A stretch of 64,000 nt of DNA from Paenibacillus profundus (GCF_021369635.1 NZ_JAJNBZ010000013.1:86346-150345), one strand, 5' to 3'. Shown: positions 25,836 to 34,709, numbered from the stretch's first letter. Notes: generated from the sequence alone by a model not told the origin. A program made the numbers and translations.

Positions 25836-27038
25836 ATGAAGAAAACAATAAAAGAACAAAAGACGGTATTACTTATTCTTTTAAGCAATATATTCATTGC
25901 CTTTCTAGGAATTGGTCTCATCATCCCCGTTATGCCGTCTTTTATGAATATTATGCATTTATCAGGCAAAACGATGGGCTATCTTGTTGCCGCCTTTGCG
26001 GTGGCACAACTGCTTATGTCACCACTCGCAGGACGATGGGTTGACCGTTACGGTAGAAAGAAAATCATCATCATCGGCTTATTCCTTTTCGGTGTTTCAG
26101 AACTTATCTTTGGTTTGGCCACGAATGTATCGGTGCTTTATATATCAAGGATTCTAGGGGGAATTAGTGCCGCCTTTGTTATGCCAGGGGTTACTGCATA
26201 TGTTGCAGATATTACATCCGTTCAGGAACGGCCAAAAGCGATGGGCTATATTTCTGCCGCGATTAGCACGGGCTTTATTATAGGACCTGGCATCGGTGGC
26301 TTTATTGCAGAATACGGTATACGCATGCCCTTCTTCTTTGCGGCAGCCATTGCCTTTTTAGCATGCATTTCGTCCATATTTATTTTAAAAGAGCAGCTGA
26401 CAAAGGAACAGCTTGCAGAAATTTCCGCAAATACAAAGCAAACAAACTTTATAAGCGATTTAAAAAGATCACTTCATCCGCTTTACTTTATCGCATTTAT
26501 CATTGTATTTGTGCTCGCTTTCGGTTTATCAGCATATGAAACGGTTTTTAGCCTGTTTTCTGATCATAAATTCGGCTTCACGCCGAAGGACATTGCAGCC
26601 ATTATTACAATAAGCTCAATCTTCGGCGTTATTGCGCAAGTATTTATGTTTGGAAAAATGGTAGAAAAACTCGGTGAAAAGAAACTGATCCAATTATGTT
26701 TAATTACAGGTGCAATATTGGCGGTGGCGTCCACCTTGATCTCTAGCTATTTGGCCGTGCTGGCGGTAACTTGCTTCATCTTCCTCGCATTTGATTTGCT
26801 TCGTCCGGCATTGACGACATTTTTATCAAAAGCTGCCGGGAAAGAGCAAGGATTTGTTGCTGGAATGAATTCAACCTATACGAGCTTAGGTAATATCGTC
26901 GGGCCAGCGATGGCAGGAATACTATTTGACGTAAACATCCACTATCCTTATCTTTTCGCTGCTGTCATTATGGTCATTGGCCTCGGTATTACAGTCATGT
27001 GGAATGAAAAACAATTGGGAGAAAGCTTAGCGGAATAA
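25836..27038 (+). CDS. MFS multidrug efflux transporter, 12-TM DHA1 type (NorA/Bmr-like)
   Basis: Proton-driven exporter of 400 residues with twelve predicted membrane segments. Motif A of the MFS is in GRWVDRYGRKKIIIIGLFLF (loop 2-3). Motif C, typical of antiporters, is in ISTGFIIGPGIGGFIAEYG (TM5). The C-terminal half repeats the pattern with GNIVGPAMAGILFDV. Similar proteins in Bacillales export fluoroquinolones and dyes; the substrate here is not known. It is AT-rich like the TetR gene before it and ends with a short hydrophilic tail. Confidence 0.88.
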   Translation: MKKTIKEQKTVLLILLSNIFIAFLGIGLIIPVMPSFMNIMHLSGKTMGYLVAAFAVAQLLMSPLAGRWVDRYGRKKIIIIGLFLFGVSELIFGLATNVSVLYISRILGGISAAFVMPGVTAYVADITSVQERPKAMGYISAAISTGFIIGPGIGGFIAEYGIRMPFFFAAAIAFLACISSIFILKEQLTKEQLAEISANTKQTNFISDLKRSLHPLYFIAFIIVFVLAFGLSAYETVFSLFSDHKFGFTPKDIAAIITISSIFGVIAQVFMFGKMVEKLGEKKLIQLCLITGAILAVASTLISSYLAVLAVTCFIFLAFDLLRPALTTFLSKAAGKEQGFVAGMNSTYTSLGNIVGPAMAGILFDVNIHYPYLFAAVIMVIGLGITVMWNEKQLGESLAE

Positions 27039-27075
27039 TTTGAAAAGCGCGGGGCGTATTTATAAATAACACCAT

Positions 27076-27189
27076 TTACTTTGTCGGTAGTGCCAGCTTC
27101 GCTGGTACTGCCCCATCCAGAAGATATATCCCTTCTTGATACCGCTCGTAATCTGCCTTTAGCTGCAAAATCATTTCCGTTTTCTTCAT
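27076..27189 (-). CDS. possible 37-residue peptide, unknown
   Basis: ATG at 27189 has AAGGACGG nine bases upstream and reads MKKTEMILQLKADYERYQEGIYLLDGAVPAKLALPTK. The first 27 residues are a plausible charged helix, and the last part is the TTCG hairpin sequence read through. Immediately upstream on the same strand, another frame reads GVQAVAEDISYEIEKGHDWLDL to a stop at about 27225. The two may be remnants of a small gene pair. No family recognised. Confidence 0.25.
   Translation of the reverse strand: MKKTEMILQLKADYERYQEGIYLLDGAVPAKLALPTK
27091..27108. repeat. TTCG-loop hairpin shared with 19793-19810
   Basis: TGCCAGCTTCGCTGGTAC, in opposite orientation to the copy in the biotin operon. 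Confidence 0.4.
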
Positions 27190-27195
27190 CTTCAT

Positions 27196-27802
27196 CCGTC
27201 CTTTCAAGTAGCCTGGCCTATAGGTCAAGCCAATCGTGGCCCTTCTCAATTTCATAGCTGATGTCCTCGGCCACCGCTTGAACCCCGTTGCTCCGCTCCA
27301 CCCCCGTGGTACCTGTCACCGTTCCAGCCCGTTTTTGCTTTTAATCCAAGTACCCGCGGTTGCGGAGCGTAGCGCAGCAAAAAGCCCAATGGAACATAGA
27401 TCTGCTTTCAGGCTGCGCCGCCGCTTAGTGATCTCTGTATCGATTGGGCTTTTAGTAGGTGGTGGGGGTTCGTGGCCGTTTTACATACAATAATGCCTAT
27501 TACATTCTGATCGGAGGTTCCACCACTTTCTATTCTGACTGTAGGGGAGAGCGGATCTATGACGCATTGTTCAAGACCCTAACAACATATCCGCCATGGC
27601 GAGGAGGAGAAACATGCTAGTTTTCTGAATGAAGGGCAGAGTGAACCAAAGGGTCGAAATAGGAACATTCGCTCTGGATACGCCTCGCTCCTGTAAGCCC
27701 GAACCCCTGCCCTAGCAGGGCTTTAGGGACAGGCGTGAACCGCTTGGCGATATGGCAATACGCATTGAAGGTTCTTTCCGTCATCCTCTTGTACAAGAAA
27801 AG
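27196..27802. other. intergenic region before the PtsG-type gene end
   Basis: Mostly unexplained. It holds a pairing of AAAAAGCCCAAT (27378-27390 region) with ATTGGGCTTTT (27446-27457 region) that could be a long-loop terminator in either direction, and a copy of the GGGCAGAGTGAAC motif at 27625-27659. Open frames here lack ribosome sites. Confidence 0.4.
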
Positions 27803-27826
27803 AGAGCGGTCAAATGCATCCGCTCT
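27803..27826 (-). terminator. terminator overlapping the stop codon of the PtsG-type gene
   Basis: AGAGCGG/CCGCTCT with a 10-base loop, followed on the minus strand by CTTTTCTT. The first arm contains the TAG stop. Confidence 0.6.
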
Positions 27827-29426
27827 AATCGTTCTCGCTGCGATCACTGTCTGGACGCTTCCCTCGATCCCTGTCTTCATCGGATTCGCCCGTATCCAGT
27901 TCCATGTCCTCTTGTTTGATGATTTCATGAATTTGATGCTTAATCGTCTCTGAGCGGGTTCCGAATATTGCCTGCACATTGTTGCCGACCTCAAGCACCC
28001 CCGAAGCGCCCAACTCTTTCAATCGGTCTTTGTCCACATCGCCCTTATCCTTGACCTGTACACGCAAGCGCGTAATGCAAGCATCCAGGGAAGCGATGTT
28101 GTCCTTGCCGCCAAGCGCTGTCAGTATGCCGCGCGGCAGTTCTCCCGCCGTTGCCGCTCCTTGCCTAGCGGCAGCAGCCAGTGCGGCCGCTTCCCTTCCG
28201 GGTGTCTTGAGATTGAACTTGCGGATGGCGAAGCGGAATCCGAAATAGTAAATGAGCGCAAGCACCAAGCCGACCGGGATGACGAGCCAGTAAGGCGTCC
28301 GGTGCTGGAGCACGCCGAACAGCAAGTAATCGATGACGCCGCCGGAGAACGTCATGCCGATTTTGACGCCGAGCAGATGCATCGTCAGGAACGAAAGGCC
28401 CGCAAAAAAGACGTGCACGGCAAAGAGAAGCGGCGCCACGAACAGGAAAGAGAATTCGAGCGGTTCCGTAATTCCGGTCAAGAACGACGTGAGCGCTGCC
28501 GAGCCCATAAGCCCCGCCACGAGCGTTTTATTCTCCGGACGCGCTTCATGGTATATGGCGAGTGCTGCCGCCGGCAGCCCGAACATCATGAAGGGATATT
28601 TGCCGGTCATGAACGTACCCGCCGTCAGCTCGACACCATCCTTCAATTGGGCGAAAAAGATCTTCTGATCCCCTCGGACCAGCTCGCCTGCTTTGTTCAC
28701 ATATTCCCCGAACTCGAACCAGAACGGCGCGTAGAAAATGTGATGCAATCCGAATGGAATGAGCGCCCGTTCACAGATGCCGAAGATGAAGGCCGCAAGC
28801 GCGCGGTTCGAATCGATGAGCGAATGAGAGAATGCATTCAGACCAACTTGAATGGGCGGCCATATGAACACCATCACGATCCCGATAATAAGCGACGTGA
28901 CGGCTGTTATTATCGGAACAAAGCGCTTGCCCGCGAAGAAGCCAAGGTATGAGGGCAGCTCAATCGTGAAAAAACGCTTATATAGCGCTGCCGCCGTGAT
29001 GCCGATAATAATGCCGCCGAAGACGCCCGTCTGCAGCGTCGGCACGCCTTGAACGATGGCATACGCGAAGTTGGTCTCCACCATGTCCGGCGTTACGTTC
29101 ATTATCACTTTCATCGTCACATTCATGACGAAATATCCGACGATGGCGGCGAGCCCTGCCACACCGTCCCCCCCGGCCAGACCGATGGCTACCCCGACAG
29201 CGAACAATAAGGACAAGTTATCAAACACGATGCCCCCAGCTTGCTCCATCACGCTGGAGATGATACTGATGGCGCTGCTGCCCAGCACCGGAATCCTTGC
29301 AATTAGATCCGGATTGCGAAGCGCATTGCCGATACCGAGCAGAATGCCGGCAGCAGGCAGAATGGCGACAGGCAGCATCAGTGCCTTGCCGACCTTTTGC
29401 AGCACGCCGAATATGGATTTAAACAT
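27825..29426 (-). CDS. PTS permease IICB, glucose type (PtsG-like)
   Basis: 533-residue membrane permease. The IIC domain starts [26 protein letters not shown] and contains [18 protein letters not shown] and [18 protein letters not shown]. The IIB domain carries its phospho-Cys in [14 protein letters not shown] (Cys450). No IIA domain is present, so the Crr protein encoded at 12.7 kb is its likely partner. The last 30 residues are strongly acidic and basic ([17 protein letters not shown]), an unusual tail. The ATG at 29426 is preferred over an in-frame TTG three codons earlier. No RAT was found upstream, unlike for the other IICB gene. Confidence 0.88.
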   Translation of the reverse strand: MFKSIFGVLQKVGKALMLPVAILPAAGILLGIGNALRNPDLIARIPVLGSSAISIISSVMEQAGGIVFDNLSLLFAVGVAIGLAGGDGVAGLAAIVGYFVMNVTMKVIMNVTPDMVETNFAYAIVQGVPTLQTGVFGGIIIGITAAALYKRFFTIELPSYLGFFAGKRFVPIITAVTSLIIGIVMVFIWPPIQVGLNAFSHSLIDSNRALAAFIFGICERALIPFGLHHIFYAPFWFEFGEYVNKAGELVRGDQKIFFAQLKDGVELTAGTFMTGKYPFMMFGLPAAALAIYHEARPENKTLVAGLMGSAALTSFLTGITEPLEFSFLFVAPLLFAVHVFFAGLSFLTMHLLGVKIGMTFSGGVIDYLLFGVLQHRTPYWLVIPVGLVLALIYYFGFRFAIRKFNLKTPGREAAALAAAARQGAATAGELPRGILTALGGKDNIASLDACITRLRVQVKDKGDVDKDRLKELGASGVLEVGNNVQAIFGTRSETIKHQIHEIIKQEDMELDTGESDEDRDRGKRPDSDRSEND

Positions 29427-29567
29427 AGAACTCAACCCCTAACTATGTGCATGATCTTCAGAATGGATGAGAACCCTGTTGTTACCATTTCCAATCCGTT
29501 CTAGTGCTATGCACGCGGGTGAGTTCTGATTTACAGAGTCATAACTTCATGTAGACTCATACAAATT

Positions 29568-29700
29568 CATGATACTTCATATACGACAACACCCTTGGAA
29601 ACTCCCAATTCAGGGTAGCGCGCCATAATGGCCGGCAGCTCGCCCAAGCGAAAGCGGTGGCTGATGAGCGGCTCGATGCGCAGAAGAGCTTTTTCGGAGA
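29568..29700 (-). pseudogene. C-terminal remnant of a zinc-type alcohol/polyol dehydrogenase
   Basis: On the minus strand a frame ending at 29568 reads EKALLRIEPLISHRFRLGEL and then PAIMARYPELGVSKGVVVYEVS. PLISHRF is the hallmark near the end of MDR-family sugar and polyol dehydrogenases. Everything before this is missing: the homology stops near 29700, where a LacI-family reading frame starts on the opposite strand. This is the scar of a deletion or rearrangement. Confidence 0.6.
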
Positions 29701-30469
29701 GATCTATTTAAGCGTGGAGCAGGAGACGAGAGGGCGCGGCAAGCATCTGCTTATCCAATCCATCAACAAAGAATCGGAGCTTGAGCTTACTTTGCCGCCG
29801 TTTTTGGAAAATCTGGACGTAGACGGCATCCTTATTTTGTCTCACCTTAGTACGGCTTACACGAACGCAGTTATTGCCACCGGCATTCCGACAGTGCTAA
29901 TTGACCATCATCATCCGGCCATTCATATCGACTGCATCTTGACGAACAATCGCTTCAGCGCATATGAGGCCGTTCAGCATCTGTTCGAGCTTGGGCACCG
30001 GAATATCGGCTTTATGGGCAACATCAGCTTCTCACCCAGCTACTACGAGCGGCTGGATGGGTTCCAACTGGCGCTGCGCGATTTGGGACTCGATGTCAAT
30101 CCGGACTGGATCGTGACGGATGCGCTTGAGCAGTCGGAATATATGATGCAGACGATGAAAGCCATCAGAACCCAACCGACCGCTTGGTTTTGCGTGAACG
30201 ATGGCCTCGGGTTCCTCGCCAACTCCACGCTGCATCAGCTTGGCTTTCAGGTGCCGGATGACGTATCCGTCTGCAGCTTTGATAACGGGCAGTTATCCCG
30301 CTTGGCCACGCCCACGACGACAACGATGTCCGTCGATTTGAATCTGTTCGGCCGCAAAGCCGTCGAGCAGTTCTTCTGGCGCATGGAACACAAGGTTGAG
30401 CCGTTCATGGAGCTGTTGCTGCCGACGAAGCTCATCGCACGAGAATCCACCGCGGCACCGAGAAGCTAA
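29657..30469 (+). pseudogene. LacI-family regulator lacking its DNA-binding domain
   Basis: From about 29687 the frame reads FFGEIYLSVEQETRGRGKHLLIQSINKESE and continues through the periplasmic-binding-protein-like sensor of LacI regulators: DGILILS, FELGHRNIGFMG, TAWFCVNDGLGFLANSTLHQLGFQVPDDVSVCSFDN and RKAVEQFFWRM. The 60-residue helix-turn-helix and hinge that should precede it are absent. Their place is taken by the antisense of the dehydrogenase remnant. No ribosome site precedes the first ATG. It is therefore a truncated, probably dead gene. It may once have regulated sugar genes such as the neighbouring PTS permease. Confidence 0.75.
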
Positions 30470-30493
30470 AAAACGATATTAAATCGAATTACA

Positions 30494-30540
30494 AAGGGGC
30501 TGTCCCAAAAGTAGAATTTCTACTTAAGGGACAGCCCCTT
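30494..30540. terminator. strong hairpin terminator (GGGGCTGTCCC family)
   Basis: AAGGGGCTGTCCC and GGGACAGCCCCTT form 13 perfect pairs, with an inner AGTAGAA/TTTCTACT stem. Symmetric, so it can act in both directions. Confidence 0.8.
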
Positions 30541-30615
30541 CTCTCGTTAACTGACATCAAGTGGCGGATAATTAAGAAAGGATTGACGAAGCAACTGTTT
30601 TATGAAAAAATATAA

Positions 30616-30632
30616 ATACCAACGGTCGGTAT
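30616..30632. promoter_or_regulatory. operator of the second TetR regulator
   Basis: ATACCAACGGTCGGTAT: the outer ATACC/GGTAT pair is symmetric, with 12 of 17 positions symmetric overall. It sits 19 bases before the TetR ATG. Resembles operators of other TetR repressors with the ACCGACCGGT core. Confidence 0.5.
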
Positions 30633-30650
30633 CTAATAGGAGGATGGATA

Positions 30651-31313
30651 ATGGCAAGAAACAAATATCCCGAGAAGACATTGGAGCAAATTCTAACGGT
30701 GTCAGCAAAACTGTTCACCGAGAAAGGCTTTGACAAAACTAGCATTCAGGACATTATTGATGCTTTAGGAATGTCAAAGGGAGCAATATACCACCATTTT
30801 AAATCAAAAGAAGAGATATTGGATGCGGTCATGAAGCAGCGCTCTCAATCTACGACAGAGATGTTCGACATGTTAATTCAGAATACACAAGCGAATAATG
30901 CAAGAGAGAAGCTTGTGAGTATATTAGAAGCGGTTGCCACAGACAAAGATACACATTCCATAGACAGCGTGTTGAGCTCACAGATCAAGAACCCGCAGTT
31001 TGTAGTGACAGGGATCAAGGACTGTGTCATTAAGGATGCTCCCCGGATTGCTCAAATTATGTTGCAAGGTAGAGAAGACGGATCCATTGTTACCGATTAT
31101 CCGACTGAATGTGCGGAGATTTTCTTGTTGCTGTTGAACATATGGATAAACCCGGTTTTATTTGAACGCAACCGTTCGGATACCCTTCGTCGTTTACAAT
31201 TTTTACAGCAGATGATGAAGCAGTTAGGTGTTGATGTTGTCAGTGATGCATTAATTGAGAAAGCAACCGACCTGTACGCGAATATGGGCGGATATTCACA
31301 AGATGGGCAATGA
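30651..31313 (+). CDS. TetR/AcrR-family transcriptional regulator
   Basis: 220 residues. The helix-turn-helix domain is LEQILTVSAKLFTEKGFDKTSIQDIIDALGMSKGAIYHHFKSKEEILDAVM. The longer C-terminal helical domain has no recognisable ligand motif. SD AGGAGGA lies 7 bases before the ATG. It is the first gene of a tight three-gene unit: its stop overlaps an ATG and two small membrane proteins follow. It probably represses this unit through the dyad at 30616-30632. The inducer and what the membrane proteins do are unknown. Confidence 0.85.
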   Translation: MARNKYPEKTLEQILTVSAKLFTEKGFDKTSIQDIIDALGMSKGAIYHHFKSKEEILDAVMKQRSQSTTEMFDMLIQNTQANNAREKLVSILEAVATDKDTHSIDSVLSSQIKNPQFVVTGIKDCVIKDAPRIAQIMLQGREDGSIVTDYPTECAEIFLLLLNIWINPVLFERNRSDTLRRLQFLQQMMKQLGVDVVSDALIEKATDLYANMGGYSQDGQ

Positions 31314-31336
31314 ATGTTAACAAAGGGGGCTCGGTG

Positions 31337-31510
31337 ATGCACATCGGATTTATTGTAGGGTCAACGATCGCAAGTGCGGTGTTGATTGCAGGCATTATTG
31401 GATGGCTGCTGAGCAAACGTAAGGGTTATAAAAATGTGTGGGCAGGTTGGGCGATCGTGTTCGGTGTCTTCGCCCTAATCAGCGCAGTAATAAATGCGGG
31501 GATTCGGTAG
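31337..31510 (+). CDS. small two-TM membrane protein
   Basis: 57 residues: MHIGFIVGSTIASAVLIAGIIGWLL, a short basic loop SKRKGYKN, then VWAGWAIVFGVFALISAVINAG. Both halves are membrane-spanning. The start at 31337 follows AAAGGGGG by 8 bases; an ATG at 31310 overlaps the TetR stop and would add nine residues. No family is recognised. It is translated with the TetR regulator and probably belongs to an envelope-stress or transport response under its control. Confidence 0.6.
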   Translation: MHIGFIVGSTIASAVLIAGIIGWLLSKRKGYKNVWAGWAIVFGVFALISAVINAGIR

Positions 31511-31558
31511 TGAGCTGCTTGTCATTTAAATGTGAATGGTTGAATAAGGAGGCGCTAA

Positions 31559-31837
31559 TTGCAAATGGTTAATCAAAAAATACTTGCAGCGACCAAAAAG
31601 CTGTCTAACAACACATATCATAAGGCGATGAATCGCGCCCAAAAAGCAACCCACCCATCCCCAAAAGCAGTATACAAAGGTGCAGTAATCAGTGGAGGTA
31701 TTGGACTTGTTCTGTTGGCTGCGGGAGGTGCGGGGCTACTGTTCAACCTGCACCTATGGGCATGGGGCTTGCTTGGTTCCGGAATCATTGTAGTGGGTGT
31801 CAATGTGTTCAGTGCACTTAGAAGTATCTCCAAATAA
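31559..31837 (+). CDS. small membrane protein, unknown
   Basis: 92 residues: a basic N-terminal 40 residues (KILAATKKLSNNTYHKAMNRAQKATHPSPK) followed by two membrane segments, GAVISGGIGLVLLAAGGAGLLF and HLWAWGLLGSGIIVVGVNVF. TTG start with GGAGGCG six or seven bases before; an ATG two codons later is possible. Third gene after the TetR regulator, 48 bases behind the first small membrane protein. Function unknown. Confidence 0.6.
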   Translation: MQMVNQKILAATKKLSNNTYHKAMNRAQKATHPSPKAVYKGAVISGGIGLVLLAAGGAGLLFNLHLWAWGLLGSGIIVVGVNVFSALRSISK

Positions 31838-31858
31838 AGCCAACGATTATAATTGACA

Positions 31859-31908
31859 AAAAAGGGGCAGCCACCGTCATTCATTATGACTTTTGGGGCA
31901 GCCCCTTT
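31859..31908. terminator. terminator hairpin (GGGGC family) between small membrane gene and ROK kinase
   Basis: AAAGGGGCAGCC pairs with GGGGCAGCCCCTTT around a TGACTTT-containing loop. Serves both convergent genes. Confidence 0.7.
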
Positions 31909-31925
31909 CCTATGCATCCATTGAA

Positions 31926-32807
31926 TTATTCAGCTTCCAACGCTTGTACCGCAAGCGCCAACGCGCCCGTAATGCCGGCCCGGTCTTGCAGCGCCGGCGG
32001 AACGATATAATCGTCGCCGCACTCCAATACAGCAGGATGCTGCACATAGCCGTTCAGCAGCTCCTTCACTTGCTCGCGAATGCGCGGGAACAGGTGAAGC
32101 TGCTTCGATACGCCGCCGCCGAGAATGATTTTCTCAGGGGAGATCGTCAATATATAGTTCATCAATGCTTGCGCCAAATAAAAGGTTTGGAATTCCCAAG
32201 CCTTATGATCATCGCCCAATTCGTATGCTTTCACGCCCCAACGACCTTCAATGGCAGGTCCGGCCGCCAGCCCTTCCAAGCAATCCTTGTGATACGGGCA
32301 TTTGCCTTCATACGTATCTTCGGGATGGCGCTTCACCATGATATGTCCCATCTCCGGATGAACCAAGCCATGCACGAGCTTGCCTTCCACTACCGCGCCT
32401 GCGCCGATGCCGGTGCCGACCGTAATGTACAGGCAGCTGTTCAAGCCCTTGGCCGCGCCGAAGATTAATTCGCCGAGCGCCGCACCATTGACGTCGGTGT
32501 CGAATCCTACCGGAACGTCGAAATGGCGCTTCAGGTGGCCGACGACATCATAGCCGCTCCAATGCGGCTTCGGCGTCTTCGCGATATGACCGTAAGTCGG
32601 GCTTTGCTTGTTCAAGTCTACCGGACCGAACGATCCGAAGCCAATGGAGCATACCCCTTTATCCTTGAAAAATTCAACCGTACGATCCATGGTCTCTTCC
32701 GGCGTCGTCGTCGGGAAAGACTCGATATGTTGAATTTGTCCATCCGGCGTGCCTACGGCGACGACAAACTTCGTACCTCCGCCTTCAATTGCACCTAACA
32801 GTTTCAT
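31926..32807 (-). CDS. ROK-family sugar kinase, fructokinase type
   Basis: 293 residues of the ROK fold. GAIEGGGTKFVVAVG is the phosphate loop and GFGSFGPVDLN follows. FDTDVNGAALGELIFGAAKG holds the catalytic Asp, and YITVGTGIGAGAVVEGKLVHG the second phosphate motif. The zinc motif is present: HPEMGHIMVKRHPEDTYEGKCPYHKDCLEGLAAGPA (His, three Cys). PHWSGYDVVGHL and the CPYHKDC spacing match bacterial fructokinases (ScrK/GmuE) rather than glucokinases. Cytosolic; phosphorylates free fructose or perhaps mannose. It has its own promoter and is not in an operon. Confidence 0.87.
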   Translation of the reverse strand: MKLLGAIEGGGTKFVVAVGTPDGQIQHIESFPTTTPEETMDRTVEFFKDKGVCSIGFGSFGPVDLNKQSPTYGHIAKTPKPHWSGYDVVGHLKRHFDVPVGFDTDVNGAALGELIFGAAKGLNSCLYITVGTGIGAGAVVEGKLVHGLVHPEMGHIMVKRHPEDTYEGKCPYHKDCLEGLAAGPAIEGRWGVKAYELGDDHKAWEFQTFYLAQALMNYILTISPEKIILGGGVSKQLHLFPRIREQVKELLNGYVQHPAVLECGDDYIVPPALQDRAGITGALALAVQALEAE

Positions 32808-32938
32808 TGTTTCTCCCTCACCTTCTCCAAGCCTGTCCTTCTCTGCGATGTTCAGGCGGCGTTACCCGCCAATCCGCGTAATGCCGCGCATTCTACCTAT
32901 CTGTCGCGCGGCAGCACGATAACGCTTCCATCCTGTTC

Positions 32939-32967
32939 ATTATAACATCGCCTATCGGATGTTCCAA
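32939..32967 (-). promoter_or_regulatory. promoter of the ROK kinase
   Basis: Minus strand TTGGAA, 17 bases, TATAAT. Confidence 0.65.
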
Positions 32968-33050
32968 TAAGTTGCGCGCATCATCTAAAATTCGGACACA
33001 TATGCTGAGCTTTCTACCCTTTTGCAGGTGTTCCGCACCCGAATTCTCGA

Positions 33051-33079
33051 TAGACTTTCGCAAGCTGATGCGCTAAAAT
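33051..33079 (+). promoter_or_regulatory. predicted promoter of trpB
   Basis: TAGACT, 17 bases, TAAAAT. The start of translation is about 50 bases on, too short a leader for a TRAP site or T-box. Confidence 0.45.
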
Positions 33080-33127
33080 ATGAGCAAGTTATTTTGCTAA
33101 AACGCGCCACTAAGGAGGAGCCACACC

Positions 33128-34297
33128 ATGACCGTTACGACGTCTCAGCAAGGAATGTTTGGTCAATTTGGCGGCAGCTTTGTTCCGCCGCAGCTGCAAG
33201 ATGTAATGAATCGGCTTGCCGAAGCTTTTTATCATTACAAGGATGACCCGGAATTTATCGAAGAATACAAAACGTACTTGCGTGAATTTGTCGGACGGGA
33301 AAGCCCACTTACCTTTGCCAAGCATTTGACTGCGAAGCTCCGGGGCGCGAAGATATATTTGAAACGCGAGGATTTGAACCATACCGGATCCCACAAAATC
33401 AACAACGTGCTCGGGCAGATTTTGCTCGCGAAGCGCATGGGCGCGCATCGGATCATTGCAGAGACGGGAGCCGGCCAGCATGGCGTAGCGACTGCGACCG
33501 TCTGCGCGATGTTCGATATGGAATGCGTTATATATATGGGAGCCGAAGACATCCGCCGTCAAGCGCTAAATGTGTTCCGCATGGAGTTGCTGGGCGCGAA
33601 GGTCGTCTCGGTAACGAAAGGGCAGGGGCGGCTGAAGGATGCCGTAGACGAGGCATTGAACGATCTGGTGGAGAACTATGAAAACACCTTCTATCTGCTC
33701 GGTTCCGCTGTCGGGCCTCATCCGTTCCCGACGATGGTGAAGCATTTCCAAGCGGTCATCAGCGAAGAATCGAAGCGTCAGATTACGGAGAAGGAAGGAC
33801 GGTTGCCGGATGCCGTGATTGCTTGTGTCGGCGGCGGCAGCAACGCGATCGGCGCCTTCGCGCATTATGTGGACGAGCCTGCGGTGCGGCTGATTGGCGT
33901 GGAGCCGGAACAAGCCCCGACTCTGACGCAAGGCGTGCCTGGCGTTCTGCACGGCTTCAAATGTCTCGTTCTCTTCGACGAGGAAGGCAATCCGGCGCCA
34001 ACCTACTCCATCGCGGCGGGACTCGATTATCCCGGCATCGGCCCGGAGCACAGCTATTTGAAAGAATCAGGCCGCGCGGAATACGTGACGGTGACGAATG
34101 AAGAAGTGCTCGAAGCGTTCCAAGTGCTGTCCAAGACGGAAGGCATTATCCCGGCGCTGGAGAGCGCGCATGCGGTCGCGCACGCGTTGAAGCTCGTTCC
34201 GGCGCTGGACAGCAATCAGATCGTCATCATCAACATCTCCGGCCGCGGAGACAAAGATGTGGAGCAAGTGTTCGAGATGCTCAAAGCGAACAAATAG
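33128..34297 (+). CDS. trpB: tryptophan synthase beta chain, stand-alone copy
   Basis: PLP enzyme joining indole with serine. The 389 residues show the family landmarks: FGQFGGSFVPPQL, LKREDLNHTGSHKINNVLGQ (PLP Lys in HTGSHK), IAETGAGQHGVATATV (catalytic Glu), CVGGGSNAIGAFA (phosphate loop), the sodium and lid segment LDYPGIGPEHSYLKESGRAEYV, and ALESAHAVAHAL. All key residues are intact. No trpA or other trp gene is near, so it would take free indole, or salvage it, or be a second copy besides the trp operon. SD AAGGAGGAG, 7-8 bases before ATG. Strong terminator after. Confidence 0.93.
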   Translation: MTVTTSQQGMFGQFGGSFVPPQLQDVMNRLAEAFYHYKDDPEFIEEYKTYLREFVGRESPLTFAKHLTAKLRGAKIYLKREDLNHTGSHKINNVLGQILLAKRMGAHRIIAETGAGQHGVATATVCAMFDMECVIYMGAEDIRRQALNVFRMELLGAKVVSVTKGQGRLKDAVDEALNDLVENYENTFYLLGSAVGPHPFPTMVKHFQAVISEESKRQITEKEGRLPDAVIACVGGGSNAIGAFAHYVDEPAVRLIGVEPEQAPTLTQGVPGVLHGFKCLVLFDEEGNPAPTYSIAAGLDYPGIGPEHSYLKESGRAEYVTVTNEEVLEAFQVLSKTEGIIPALESAHAVAHALKLVPALDSNQIVIINISGRGDKDVEQVFEMLKANK

Positions 34298-34314
34298 CAG
34301 CAAAGCAGCGCAGT

Positions 34315-34358
34315 ACAGCCATAGTCCGCATGGGAACGGGACTATGGCTGTTTCACGT
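34315..34358 (+). terminator. terminator after trpB
   Basis: ACAGCCATAGTCC and GGACTATGGCTGT form 13 perfect pairs with an 11-base loop, followed by TTCACGTTTT. Confidence 0.85.
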
Positions 34359-34402
34359 TTTACTCAATCGTTCACTGTCCGGCTGGACGCCCATGCCGCT
34401 TT

Positions 34403-34620
34403 TTACGTACAGGGCAAAAAATCACCCGGATTTTTACTGGCTTTGGTTAATTTGGCCGTCTCCGCCTCGGCAATCTTTTTGTTATTCTGGACGGAAGAAG
34501 CTTTGGAGTCCGCCGTGATGGCACTTTTTGCCTTCGTTGGTTGCGATGCCGCCTCTGCGGCTATATTCAGCGAACCGAACAGCCGGATGCCGCAATTGCC
34601 GCCTTGCTCATGTTTTTCAT
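34403..34620 (-). pseudogene. broken paralogue of the secreted protein at 37566-38300
   Basis: ATG at 34620 has a GGAGAGGAGAA ribosome site and starts MKNMSKAAIAASGC, close to MKNTMKLTITTLCS of the intact gene. After a frameshift near 34585, another frame reads IRLFGSLNIAAEAASQPTKA, then KSAITADSKASSVQNNKKIA and EAETAKLTKASKNPGDFL, ending at 34403. The pattern LLGSMSTAVQAAPSQP...KKNPGD of the intact gene is matched (GSLNIAAEAASQP...SKNPGD). It stops where the conserved domain should begin, so it is truncated as well as shifted. Confidence 0.6.
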
Positions 34621-34709
34621 GCGAAAAATTCTCCTCTCCCTATTCACAGGGGTCTGCTGCCGCCAGACAATGCACCAGACTCCGCCGGTTGGCCATCTGT
34701 ATTCGTCGC

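Noticed and set aside
27617..27994. 125-codon minus-strand frame across the end of the PtsG-type gene
   Set aside because: Overlaps a confident gene in another frame and the terminator at its stop; no conserved pattern.
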